Part shown: positions 1-7,306 of the stretch, one piece after another
Position numbering within the stretch: position 1 is the stretch's first letter
How the letters are laid out: every line of letters starts with the position of its first letter
Source: REEB85 sp018971455
Lineage (GTDB): Bacteria > Pseudomonadota > Alphaproteobacteria > Acetobacterales > Acetobacteraceae
Reading direction: 5' to 3'
Assembly (NCBI GenBank): GCA_028871195.1
Contig: JAGWNT010000125.1
Coordinates: 1 to 8,256 of the forward strand
DNA: 8,256 nucleotides
Program-made: the position numbers and the translations under genes
The notes under the pieces: model-generated
Databases searched by the model: none
Told to the model about the DNA's origin: nothing
The model's input: the letters and a program-made list of their open reading frames with translations, nothing else

Positions 1-599
1 CCCCGCGCCGCCGCGATCTCCGCGTCCAGCGCCGTCCCGGCCGCGCGCTGCGCCGCCTCGGCCGCCGCCAGCTTCGGGAGCTCGGCATCCATCTCCGCCT
101 GCAACGCCGCCACGCGGGCCTGCTCGGCGCGCAACGACGCCGCCTGCGCCTCCAGCCCGCGCGACACCCCGCCCAGAACCAGCACCCCGCGCACCGCCTG
201 CTCCGGCGCCATTGGCACCGCCAGCAAGGTCTCCGCCGGATACAGCGACAGCCGCTCGATCAGCGGCAGCAACGGCGCCATCGCCGCGGATTTCCGGGCC
301 AGTTCCGCCTGCGCCGCGCGCTGCCGCGCCGCCAGATCGGCCACCCGCGCGGCCGCCGCCTCGGTCTGCCCCTCCAGCGCGCGCAGCCGCGCCGCGGTTG
401 CGATCCGCTGGCCCGCGAGCCGTTCCGCCGCCGCCCGCGCCGCCGCCGCACGCTGCTCGGCCAGGCGCTGTGCGGCCAGCTGCGCCGCGCGCTCCCGCTC
501 CACCCGCCCCAGCTCCGCCGGCGACGGCGCCGCCGCGGCGAGCAGGATTGCGAGGGCGAGCAGGCCGGAGAGCCGCGCGCCCCCCGAAAATCCAGCCAT
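1..599 (-). CDS. EnvC-like murein hydrolase activator, N-terminal part (runs off the left edge)
   Basis: The reading frame is open from an ATG at 599 to the left edge, giving about 199 residues. It opens with a likely Sec signal peptide: an Arg at residue 9, a Leu/Ala-rich hydrophobic core, then APSPA before Glu at about residue 29. After it comes a long Ala/Gln/Glu/Arg-rich stretch typical of a coiled coil. Around residues 105-130 sits a short non-coiled segment (PLLPLIERLSLYPAETLLAV), followed by a second coiled coil. This is the layout of the periplasmic EnvC/NlpD-type proteins, whose C-terminal LytM (peptidase M23) domain activates cell-wall amidases at division; that domain would lie outside the window. 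Position directly downstream of gpmI on the same strand fits the usual alphaproteobacterial order. In-frame ATGs at 605 and 608 are alternative starts; none has a clear Shine-Dalgarno. The family call rests on architecture and context because the diagnostic domain is not visible. Confidence 0.78.
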   Translation of the reverse strand, partial: MAGFSGGARLSGLLALAILLAAAAPSPAELGRVERERAAQLAAQRLAEQRAAAARAAAERLAGQRIATAARLRALEGQTEAAAARVADLAARQRAAQAELARKSAAMAPLLPLIERLSLYPAETLLAVPMAPEQAVRGVLVLGGVSRGLEAQAASLRAEQARVAALQAEMDAELPKLAAAEAAQRAAGTALDAEIAAAR

Positions 600-695
600 G
601 ACCATCATCGGATCAAGGAGCGCTTGCCCGGATGCGGGTCCGGGACAGCACCCTGGTCGAGGCCCGGCGGCGGTGAAACCCCGGCCTTCCGCCCC
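600..695. other. Gap between gpmI and envC with a small inverted repeat
   Basis: This 96-base gap holds one short inverted repeat, CCCGGA at 627-632 and TCCGGG at 639-644 with a six-base loop. No run of T follows on the minus strand, so it does not look like a complete intrinsic terminator. No clear promoter or Shine-Dalgarno for envC is visible, which leaves co-transcription with gpmI as the simplest reading. Confidence 0.35.
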
Positions 696-2213
696 TCACG
701 CACCCTCCTCCGTCAGCTTGCGGCCCGTCATTTCGGCGGGCTGGGGCAGGCCGAGGAGATGCAGCAGGGTGGGCGCGATGTCGGCGAGGCGGCCGGGGCG
801 GAGCCGGGCCTGGTGGCCGGCGAGCAGCACGGGCACCGGGTTGGTGGTGTGGGCCGTGTGCGGACTGCCCGAGACGGCGTCGCGCATGGTCTCGCAATTG
901 CCGTGATCGGCGGTGACCAGCAGGGCGCCATCCTCGGCGGCGATGGCGGCGGCAATCCGGCCGAGGCAGGCATCCACCGTCTCGACGGCGCGGATCGCCG
1001 CCGACAGGCTGCCGGTGTGGCCGACCATGTCGGGGTTGGCGAAGTTCAGCACGATGAGGTGATGCCCCCCCGCGGCGATGGCGGCCACCGCCTTGTCGGT
1101 CAGTTCGACGGCCGACATTTCAGGTTGCAGATCGTACGTCGCCACTTTCGGCGAGGGCACCATGATGCGGTCCTCGCCGGCATTGGGCGCCTCCACGCCG
1201 CCGTTGAGGAAATAGGTGACGTGGGGATATTTCTCCGTCTCGGCCATGCGCAGCTGGCGCAGCCCGGCGGCGGCAACCACCTGGCCGAGCAGGTTGCTCA
1301 TCGTCTGCGGGGCGAAGATCGCGGGCAGCAGCGGGGCCAGTTCGTCGCTGTAGCGCGTCATGCTCGCGCTCGCCGCGAACGCCACGCGCCGCGGCCGCGG
1401 AAAGCCGGTGAAATCGGCTTCGAGGAAGGCCGCGAAGAGTTCCCGCACCCGATCGGTGCGGAAATTGAAGCCGAGCAGCCCGTCGCCGTCGCGCATGCCG
1501 CGGTAATCGGCGACCACGGCGGGCACGACGAATTCGTCGGTGACGCCGCTGCCATAGGCTGCGTCCACCACGCTGGCGGCATCGGCGAAGCTCGGCCCCT
1601 GGGCATCGGCCATGGCGGCGTAGGCGCGGGCCACACGGTCCCAGCGCCGATCGCGGTCGAGCGCGTAGTAGCGCCCGCTGACGCTGGCGATGCGGGCATC
1701 CCCCGGGAGGGCGGCCTGGAAGCGGCGCAGGTCGTCGCCGCCGGCGCGCGGCGCGGTGTCGCGCCCATCGAGGATGGCGTGCACCAGGGTGCGGATGCCG
1801 GCAGCCGCGAGCATATGGGCCAGCGCGACCGCGTGGTCCTGGTGCGAATGCACGCCGCCCGGCGAGACCAGGCCGACCAGATGGCCGGCGCCACCCGATT
1901 CGCGCAGCCGGGCGATCAGCGCCTGCAACGCCGGCGCCTGGCCGATCGAGCCATCGGCGATCGCCTGGCCGATGCGCGGCAGGTCCTGCATCACCACCCG
2001 GCCGGCGCCGATATTCATGTGGCCGACTTCGGAATTGCCCATCTGGCCGGCCGGCAGGCCGACATCGAGGCCGCTGGTGGCAAGAAAGCTGCGCGGGCAG
2101 CTCTGCCACAGCCGGTCGAAATGGGGCGTGCGGGCGAGGCGCACCGCGTTGTCGGCATTGTCCTCCCGCCAGCCCCAGCCATCGAGGACCACGAGCATCA
2201 CGGGTCGCGGCAT
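696..2213 (-). CDS. gpmI: 2,3-bisphosphoglycerate-independent phosphoglycerate mutase
   Basis: This cytoplasmic glycolytic and gluconeogenic enzyme interconverts 3- and 2-phosphoglycerate through a phosphoserine intermediate and two metal ions, usually Mn. The product is 505 residues, close to the usual 510. Visible motifs in order are: VVLDGWGWRE with metal ligand Asp11; MGNSEVGH with the phosphorylated Ser61; SPGGVHSHQDH at about 117-127; LDGRD at 148-152; SGRYYALDRD; FNFRTDR at 249-255; NPDMVGHTG with Asp395 and His399; TADHGN with Asp436 and His437; and PHTAHTTN with His455. All residues expected for the two metal sites and the nucleophile are present. The ATG at 2213 is chosen because AGGAG lies six bases before it and the product begins directly at the family's N-terminus. 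A longer frame from 2270 adds 19 unrelated residues and has no support. It lies 99 bases after uvrB and 96 bases before envC, all on one strand. Confidence 0.97.
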   Translation of the reverse strand: MPRPVMLVVLDGWGWREDNADNAVRLARTPHFDRLWQSCPRSFLATSGLDVGLPAGQMGNSEVGHMNIGAGRVVMQDLPRIGQAIADGSIGQAPALQALIARLRESGGAGHLVGLVSPGGVHSHQDHAVALAHMLAAAGIRTLVHAILDGRDTAPRAGGDDLRRFQAALPGDARIASVSGRYYALDRDRRWDRVARAYAAMADAQGPSFADAASVVDAAYGSGVTDEFVVPAVVADYRGMRDGDGLLGFNFRTDRVRELFAAFLEADFTGFPRPRRVAFAASASMTRYSDELAPLLPAIFAPQTMSNLLGQVVAAAGLRQLRMAETEKYPHVTYFLNGGVEAPNAGEDRIMVPSPKVATYDLQPEMSAVELTDKAVAAIAAGGHHLIVLNFANPDMVGHTGSLSAAIRAVETVDACLGRIAAAIAAEDGALLVTADHGNCETMRDAVSGSPHTAHTTNPVPVLLAGHQARLRPGRLADIAPTLLHLLGLPQPAEMTGRKLTEEGA

Positions 2214-2218
2214 CGTCG

Positions 2219-2223
2219 TCTCC
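2219..2223 (-). promoter_or_regulatory. Ribosome binding site that fixes the gpmI start
   Basis: The minus strand reads GCAGGAGACGACG directly before the ATG at 2213. AGGAG ends six bases from the start codon. This favours 2213 over the longer frame that opens at 2270. Confidence 0.8.
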
Positions 2224-2241
2224 TGCGGATCAGCCGCGCGT

Positions 2242-2270
2242 TCCCTACAATCTGTCGCCGGCGCGAACAA
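2242..2270 (-). promoter_or_regulatory. Possible promoter of gpmI
   Basis: In the 99-base gap between uvrB and gpmI, the minus strand carries TTGTTC (complement of 2265-2270), then 17 bases, then TAGGGA (complement of 2242-2247). This would start transcription roughly 20 bases before the gpmI ATG. The -35 element is fair and the -10 element weak, so it is a candidate only. Readthrough from uvrB is the alternative. Confidence 0.3.
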
Positions 2271-2312
2271 TGCCCGTCATCGCGCCCGGCCCCATTCCCT
2301 CACCCGCACCCC

Positions 2313-4523
2313 TCACCGGCTCCTGCGCGGCGCCATGCGTCCCGCCTTGCCGCGGCCTGGCCCGCCGCGCTTGTTCGGGTCGTAGCCCCCGCCGCCCGGG
2401 CCGAGCGGCTGCGGGGCATGGTCGCGCCGCGGCCGCAGCGTGGCGGATGCGACCGGCGGCGGCTCGAGCCCGAGATCCAGCGCCTCCAGCCTGCGGATTT
2501 CGTCGCGCAGCCGCGCCGCCTCCTCGAACTCCAGCTCCGCCGCCGCCGCCCGCATCCGCTTCTCCAGATCGGCGATCGAGGCCTTGAGGTCCTTGCCGAC
2601 GAAATCCGTGGTGGCGCTGCCGGCGAGCGGGGCGACGGTGACGTAATCCTGCTCGAACACGCTCTCCAGCACGCGGCCGATCTGCTTGCGGATGGATTGC
2701 GGCGTGATGCCGTGCGCCTCGTTCCATTCGCGCTGGCGGCGGCGCCGGCGCTCGGTCTCTTCGATCGCGAAGCGCAGGCTGTCGGTCATGCGGTCGGCAT
2801 AGAGGATGACGCGGCCGTCGATATTGCGCGCCGCCCGCCCGATCGTCTGGATCAGGCTGGTGCGGCTGCGCAGGAAGCCCTCCTTGTCGGCATCCAGAAT
2901 GGCCACCAGCGCGCATTCCGGAATGTCGAGCCCCTCGCGCAGCAGGTTGATGCCGATCAGCACGTCGAACACGCCGACGCGCAGATCGCGGATGATCTCG
3001 ATGCGCTCCAGCGTGTCCACGTCCGAATGCAGGTAGCGCACCTTCACGCCGTGCTCCCCGAGATATTCGGTGAGGTCCTCGGCCATGCGCTTGGTCAGCA
3101 CCGTCACCAGCACGCGCCCGCCGGCGCCGGCGACCAGACGGATCTCGGCGAGCAGGTCATCGACCTGGCGCTCGACCGGGCGGATCTCGGTCACCGGGTC
3201 GATCAGCCCGGTCGGGCGGATCACCTGCTCGGCGAACACGCCCTGCGTGCGCTCGAGCTCCCACGGGCCGGGCGTGGCGCTGACGAACAGCGTCTGCGGG
3301 CGGAAGTTCTCCCACTCGGCGAATTTCAGCGGCCGGTTGTCGATGCAGGAGGGCAGGCGGAAGCCGAATTCGGCGAGGATGGATTTGCGCGCGTGGTCGC
3401 CGCGCTCCATGCCGCCGATCTGCGGCACCGTGACATGGCTTTCATCGACGATCAGCAGCGCGTTTTCCGGCAGGTACTCGAACAGCGTCGGCGGCGGCTC
3501 GCCGGCCTTGCGCCCGGAGAGATAGCGCGAGTAGTTCTCGATGCTCTTGCAGCTTCCCGTCGTCTCCATCATCTCGATGTCGAAGGCACAGCGCTGGCCC
3601 AGGCGCTCGGCCTCCAGCAGCTTTCCCTCCGCGGTGAACTCCGCCAGCCGCTCGCGCAGCTCGATCTTGATGTCGGCGATGGCCTGGGTCAGCGTCGGCC
3701 GCGGCGTCACGTAATGGCTGTTGGCATAGACGGTGATGGTCTCGAGCGCCGCCGTCTTCTCGCCGGTCAGCGGATCGAATTCGGAAATGCTCTCGATCTC
3801 GTCGCCGAACAGCACCACCCGCCAGGCGCGGTCCTCGTACTGGGCGGGATAGATGTCCACCGTCTCGCCGCGCAGGCGGAAGGTGCCGCGCTGGAAGGCG
3901 GCGTCGTTGCGGCGGTACTGCAGCTCGACCAGCCCCTTGGCCAGCTTGTCGCGGTCGATCCGCCCGCCGATCTCGAGCTTCACCACCATCTTCGCGTAGG
4001 TCTCGACCGAGCCGATGCCGTAGATGCAGGAGACCGAGGCGACGATGACCACGTCGTTGCGCTCCAGCAGCGACTGCGTGGCCGCGTGGCGCATGCGGTC
4101 GATCTGCTCGTTGATCTGCGAATCCTTCTCGATATACGTGTCGGTGCGCGGCACGTAGGCCTCGGGCTGGTAGTAGTCGTAGTAGCTGACGAAATATTCC
4201 ACCGCGTTGTCGGGGAAGAAGGATTTCATCTCGCCGTAGAGCTGGGCGGCCAGCGTCTTGTTGGGTGCCAGGATCAGCGTCGGCTTCTGCACCGCCTCGA
4301 TCACCTTGGCCATGGTGAAGGTCTTGCCCGATCCGGTGACGCCGAGCAGCACCTGGTCGCGCTCGCCGCCGTTCACGCCGGCCACCAGCTCGGCGATCGC
4401 CGCCGGCTGGTCGCCCGCCGGCGCGTACTCCGAGACGACGCGCAGCGGCGTCGTCACCGGCTTGGCCGGCTGGCGCTGAGGGACGAACAGAACGGGGGCG
4501 GGACGGTTCAGGACTTGCGACAT
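2313..4523 (-). CDS. uvrB: Excinuclease ABC subunit B (UvrB)
   Basis: UvrB is the damage-verifying, helicase-like subunit of nucleotide excision repair. It is loaded by UvrA and then recruits the nuclease UvrC. The product is 736 residues. Visible parts are: Walker A GVTGSGKT at 61-68; the aromatic beta-hairpin that clamps DNA, beginning YYDYYQPEAY at about 114-123; the DEAD-like box DESH at 360-363; SATPGP at 415-420; helicase motif V around GINLLREGLDIPE at 524-536; motif VI QTIGRAARN at 559-567; and the C-terminal UVR domain that contacts UvrC at about 646-681. Beyond it is a 50-residue Pro/Gly/Arg-rich tail. Such tails are seen in other alphaproteobacterial UvrB proteins. The ATG at 4523 has AGGAG six bases upstream; a longer frame from 4577 runs through the gap to purD and is unlikely. 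The core begins at about residue 28, so there is a short N-terminal extension. No alphaproteobacterial-type SOS box (GTTC or GAAC pairs spaced by seven) is visible in the gap before it. Confidence 0.98.
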   Translation of the reverse strand: MSQVLNRPAPVLFVPQRQPAKPVTTPLRVVSEYAPAGDQPAAIAELVAGVNGGERDQVLLGVTGSGKTFTMAKVIEAVQKPTLILAPNKTLAAQLYGEMKSFFPDNAVEYFVSYYDYYQPEAYVPRTDTYIEKDSQINEQIDRMRHAATQSLLERNDVVIVASVSCIYGIGSVETYAKMVVKLEIGGRIDRDKLAKGLVELQYRRNDAAFQRGTFRLRGETVDIYPAQYEDRAWRVVLFGDEIESISEFDPLTGEKTAALETITVYANSHYVTPRPTLTQAIADIKIELRERLAEFTAEGKLLEAERLGQRCAFDIEMMETTGSCKSIENYSRYLSGRKAGEPPPTLFEYLPENALLIVDESHVTVPQIGGMERGDHARKSILAEFGFRLPSCIDNRPLKFAEWENFRPQTLFVSATPGPWELERTQGVFAEQVIRPTGLIDPVTEIRPVERQVDDLLAEIRLVAGAGGRVLVTVLTKRMAEDLTEYLGEHGVKVRYLHSDVDTLERIEIIRDLRVGVFDVLIGINLLREGLDIPECALVAILDADKEGFLRSRTSLIQTIGRAARNIDGRVILYADRMTDSLRFAIEETERRRRRQREWNEAHGITPQSIRKQIGRVLESVFEQDYVTVAPLAGSATTDFVGKDLKASIADLEKRMRAAAAELEFEEAARLRDEIRRLEALDLGLEPPPVASATLRPRRDHAPQPLGPGGGGYDPNKRGGPGRGKAGRMAPRRSR

Positions 4524-4529
4524 GCGATG

Positions 4530-4534
4530 CTCCT
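4530..4534 (-). promoter_or_regulatory. Ribosome binding site that fixes the uvrB start
   Basis: The minus strand reads GGCAGGAGCATCGC before the ATG at 4523, placing AGGAG six bases from the start codon. This favours 4523 over an upstream in-frame start at 4577. Confidence 0.8.
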
Positions 4535-4592
4535 GCCGGCCAAGATGGGGCGTCCCGGCCGCCCGCGCCAGCCGCAAACTGCCGGCGCCGCC

Positions 4593-5861
4593 CTATCCCA
4601 GCGCCCGCCAGCCGATATCGCGCCGGCAGAACCCCTCCGGCCAGTCGATCCGCGCGATCGCGGCATAGGCCGCCGCGCGTGCCGCCGGCAGGTCCGGCGC
4701 GGTCGCGCAGATGTTGAGCACCCGCCCGCCGGCGGCCACGATGTCGTTGCCCCGCCGTGCCGTACCGGCGTGAAAAATCCGCACGCCGGGCACCCGGGCG
4801 GCATCGTCCAGCCCGCGAATGACGCTGCCCCGCTCCGGCGCCTCGGGATAACCGCGCGCGGCCATCACCACGGTGATCGCGGCCTCCGCCCGCCAGCGCA
4901 GATCGAAATCGGCCAACTCGCCATCGCAGGCGGCCACCAGGGCCGCGAGCAGGTCCGAGGCCAGTCGCAGCATCAGCACCTGGCATTCCGGGTCGCCGAA
5001 GCGGACGTTGAACTCGATCAGCTTCGGCCCCGCCTCGGTCAGCATCAGCCCGGCATAGAGCACGCCGCGGAACGGCGTGCCGCGGCGGGCCATCTCGGCC
5101 AGCGTGGGGCGGATGATGCGGTCCATGGCGTCCGCCTCCAGCGCCGGCGTGAGGGCGGGCACCGGGCTGTAGGCGCCCATGCCGCCGGTATTCGGCCCGC
5201 GATCGCCATCGCCCACCCGCTTGTGGTCCTGGGCGGCGGCCAGCGCGATGGCGTGGGCGCCGTCGCACAACGCGAACAGGCTGACCTCCTCGCCCACCAG
5301 GCATTCCTCGATCACCACGCGGGCACCCGATTCGCCGAGCCGCCCGCTCTGCATGAAATCGGCGATCGCGGCCTCCGCCTCGGCGAGGCTCGCGGCCACC
5401 ACCACGCCCTTGCCGGCGGCCAGCCCGTCCGCCTTCACCACCACCGGGGCGCCGTGCCGGCGCACATGGGCGAGTGCGGCCCCCGCGTCGTCGAAAGCGG
5501 CCCAGGCGGCGGTGGGAATGGCGGCGGCGGCACAGATTTCCTTGGTGAAGGCCTTGCTGCCCTCCAGCCGGGCCGCCGCCGCATCGGGGCCGAAGCAGGT
5601 GATGCCGGCAGCCCGCATCACATCCACCAGCCCGGCGACCAGTTGCGGATCGGCCGCCGGGATCACCAGATCGACCGCCTGCGCCTGGGCGAAGGCGACA
5701 AGTGCTGGGAAATCCGTCGCCGCGATGGGCACGCATTCGGCGCTGTCGGCGATGCCGGCATTGCCCGGCGCGCACCACAGCCTGGTCAGCAGCGGCGAGG
5801 CGGCGAGCGCCCAGCACAGCGCATGCTCTCGTCCGCCCGAGCCCACCACCAGCACCCGCAT
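4593..5861 (-). CDS. purD: Phosphoribosylamine-glycine ligase (GAR synthetase)
   Basis: PurD performs the second step of purine synthesis, joining glycine to 5-phosphoribosylamine with ATP. The product is 422 residues, a normal length. The N-terminal domain starts MRVLVVGSGGREHAL. The ATP-grasp domain shows GSKAFTKEIC at 101-110, VVKADGLAAGKGVVV at 141-155, IEECLVGEEVS at 184-194, QDHKRVGDGDRGPNTGGMGA at 211-230, and the metal-binding loop LIEFNVRFGDPE at 281-292. The C-terminal domain ends RIDWPEGFCRRDIGWRALG. The ATG at 5861 is chosen because GGAGG lies five bases upstream and the family start follows at once; a frame from 5900 adds 13 residues with no support. One oddity is that the loop usually reading GPE-x-P-L in this family reads AADPQL at about 69-74. 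It diverges from xseA across 50 bases and is followed by uvrB 69 bases later on the same strand. Confidence 0.97.
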   Translation of the reverse strand: MRVLVVGSGGREHALCWALAASPLLTRLWCAPGNAGIADSAECVPIAATDFPALVAFAQAQAVDLVIPAADPQLVAGLVDVMRAAGITCFGPDAAAARLEGSKAFTKEICAAAAIPTAAWAAFDDAGAALAHVRRHGAPVVVKADGLAAGKGVVVAASLAEAEAAIADFMQSGRLGESGARVVIEECLVGEEVSLFALCDGAHAIALAAAQDHKRVGDGDRGPNTGGMGAYSPVPALTPALEADAMDRIIRPTLAEMARRGTPFRGVLYAGLMLTEAGPKLIEFNVRFGDPECQVLMLRLASDLLAALVAACDGELADFDLRWRAEAAITVVMAARGYPEAPERGSVIRGLDDAARVPGVRIFHAGTARRGNDIVAAGGRVLNICATAPDLPAARAAAYAAIARIDWPEGFCRRDIGWRALG

Positions 5862-5911
5862 CCCCGCCTCCGCCGCTTCAAACGCGGTGGCGTCTAGCAT
5901 AGGGTGCGCCG
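5862..5911. promoter_or_regulatory. Divergent purD/xseA intergenic region, probable promoter zone
   Basis: Fifty bases separate the two divergent start codons, so promoters for both genes must lie here or reach into the opposite coding region. The sequence CTAGCATAGG at 5894-5903 holds TAGCAT on the plus strand and TATGCT on the minus strand, overlapping candidates for -10 elements. I see no convincing -35 box on either strand. The location is inferred from gene layout more than from motif quality. Confidence 0.4.
5867..5871 (-). promoter_or_regulatory. Ribosome binding site that fixes the purD start
   Basis: The minus strand reads GGCGGAGGCGGGG before the ATG at 5861, placing GGAGG five bases from the start codon. 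This supports 5861 over the upstream in-frame start at 5900. Confidence 0.7.
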
Positions 5912-7306
5912 ATGGACGAACCGCCCGCCTCCCCCGCCATCTCCAACATTCCCGAATTCTCCGTCTCGGAAATCTCCGGCGCCGTGAAACGCACGCTGGA
6001 GGGTGCCTTCGGCCGCATCCGGGTGCGCGGCGAAATCACCGAGCTGAAGCGCTACCCCTCGGGCCACATCTATTTCTCGCTCAAGGACGAGGGCGGCAAG
6101 ATCGCCGGCGTGGTGTGGAAGAGCGCCGTGCGCCATCTCGGGCTCGACCCCGAGAACGGCGTGGAAGTGATCGCCCAGGGCCGTATCTCGGCCTATGGCG
6201 ACCGCTCGACCTATCAGCTCATCGTCGAGCGCATGGAGTATGCCGGGGCCGGCGCGCTGCTGGCCCGCATCGAGGCGCTGCGGCTGCGCCTGGCCGGGGA
6301 AGGCTTGTTCGACGCCGCGCGCAAGCAGCCCTTGCCGATGCTGCCGCGGGTCATCGGCGTCGTCACCTCCGCCCAGGGCGCCGTGCTGCAGGATATCCGC
6401 ACCACGCTGGCCCGCCGCTTCCCGCGCCCGATCTTGCTCTGGCCGGTGCCGGTGCAGGGCGAGGGCGCGGCCGCGCGCATCGCCGAGGCTATCGCCGGCT
6501 TCGACGCGCTGCCCGAGGGCGGGCCGATTCCGCGTCCGGACGTGCTGATCGTCGCGCGCGGCGGTGGCAGCCTCGAAGACCTCATGGCCTTCAACGACGA
6601 GGCGGTGCTGCGCGCCGTCGCGGCCTGCCGCATTCCGCTGATCTCGGCGGTCGGCCACGAGACGGACACCACGCTGATCGACCATGTCTCCGACCGCCGG
6701 GCGCCCACGCCGACGGCGGCGGCCGAGCTCGCCGTGCCCTCGCGCGTCGACCTGGTGGCCGATCTGCGCCAGAAGGGCGCGCGGCTGGCCGGCGCGCTGG
6801 GGCGGCTCGCGCAGGAATGCCGGCTGCGCCTGCAACGCGCCGAGCGCGGCCTGCCCGACCTTCCCAACCTGCTCGGCGCCGCCCGCCAGCGGCTCGACGA
6901 CCGTGCCGGGCGGCTCGCCACCGCCCTGCCCAATCTGGTGAAGGGATGGCGCCAGGCGCTCGATGCCGCCGGCCGCCAATTGCCGATCGCCCTGCGCCAC
7001 GCCGCGGCCATGCGCGCCGCCGGAGCGGCGGCGATCCTGCCCCGCCTGTCCGACCTGCCGCTGCGCGCGCGGCTGCGCGAGGCCCATGCGCGGCTCGACG
7101 GGCTCGCCGCCCGGCTCGAGTCGGTCTCCTATGAGCGCGTGCTGGCGCGCGGCTACGTGCTGGTGGCCGATGGCGCCGGCACGCCGGTCACCTCGGCGGC
7201 GGCCGTCCGGCCGGGGGCGGAGCTGGTGCTGCGCTTCGCCGACGGCACGGTGCGCGCCACCGCCTCCGGGCGCGGCGAACCGCGCCAGCGCAGCCTCGGA
7301 TTATAG
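5912..7306 (+). CDS. xseA: Exodeoxyribonuclease VII large subunit
   Basis: XseA is the catalytic subunit of exonuclease VII, which with several copies of XseB degrades single-stranded DNA in both directions without metal. The product is 464 residues, a usual length. Residues 15-110 form the OB-fold (SVSEISGAVKRTLEG, RVRGEITELKRYPSGHIYFS, then VEVIAQGRISAYGDRSTYQL). The catalytic domain shows VVTSAQGAVLQDI at 150-162, ARGGGSLEDLMAFNDE at 215-230, SAVGHETDTTLIDHVSDRRA at 245-264 with His249, Glu250 and Asp252, and PTPTAAAELAVP. A long helical region that would bind XseB follows, and the tail carries SYERVLARGYVLV, the usual C-terminal motif. The ATG at 5912 is preceded only by a weak AGGG seven bases upstream. 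The small subunit gene xseB is not in the window. The gene diverges from purD and its stop overlaps the convergent XRE gene. Confidence 0.97.
   Translation: MDEPPASPAISNIPEFSVSEISGAVKRTLEGAFGRIRVRGEITELKRYPSGHIYFSLKDEGGKIAGVVWKSAVRHLGLDPENGVEVIAQGRISAYGDRSTYQLIVERMEYAGAGALLARIEALRLRLAGEGLFDAARKQPLPMLPRVIGVVTSAQGAVLQDIRTTLARRFPRPILLWPVPVQGEGAAARIAEAIAGFDALPEGGPIPRPDVLIVARGGGSLEDLMAFNDEAVLRAVAACRIPLISAVGHETDTTLIDHVSDRRAPTPTAAAELAVPSRVDLVADLRQKGARLAGALGRLAQECRLRLQRAERGLPDLPNLLGAARQRLDDRAGRLATALPNLVKGWRQALDAAGRQLPIALRHAAAMRAAGAAAILPRLSDLPLRARLREAHARLDGLAARLESVSYERVLARGYVLVADGAGTPVTSAAAVRPGAELVLRFADGTVRATASGRGEPRQRSLGL

Noticed and set aside
212..601. A Pro/Ala-rich plus-strand frame at the left end
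   Set aside because: It is antisense to the EnvC coiled-coil region. The Ala-rich GCG/GCC codons of the real gene read as Pro, Arg and Ala in other frames.
3442..5817. A 791-codon minus-strand frame overlapping uvrB and purD
   Set aside because: It runs out of frame through both genes, and its composition (Gly, Arg, Ala) is typical of a GC-rich shadow frame.
624..5897. A 1757-codon plus-strand reading frame as a giant protein gene
   Set aside because: It is codon-aligned and antisense to gpmI, uvrB and purD, which carry complete catalytic motifs. Its product is low-complexity with no domain, and its openness follows from the absence of TTA, CTA and TCA codons.
5894..7087. A 397-codon minus-strand frame antisense to xseA
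   Set aside because: xseA has all family motifs on the plus strand. The antisense product is Gly/Arg/Gln/Ala-rich without recognisable domains.
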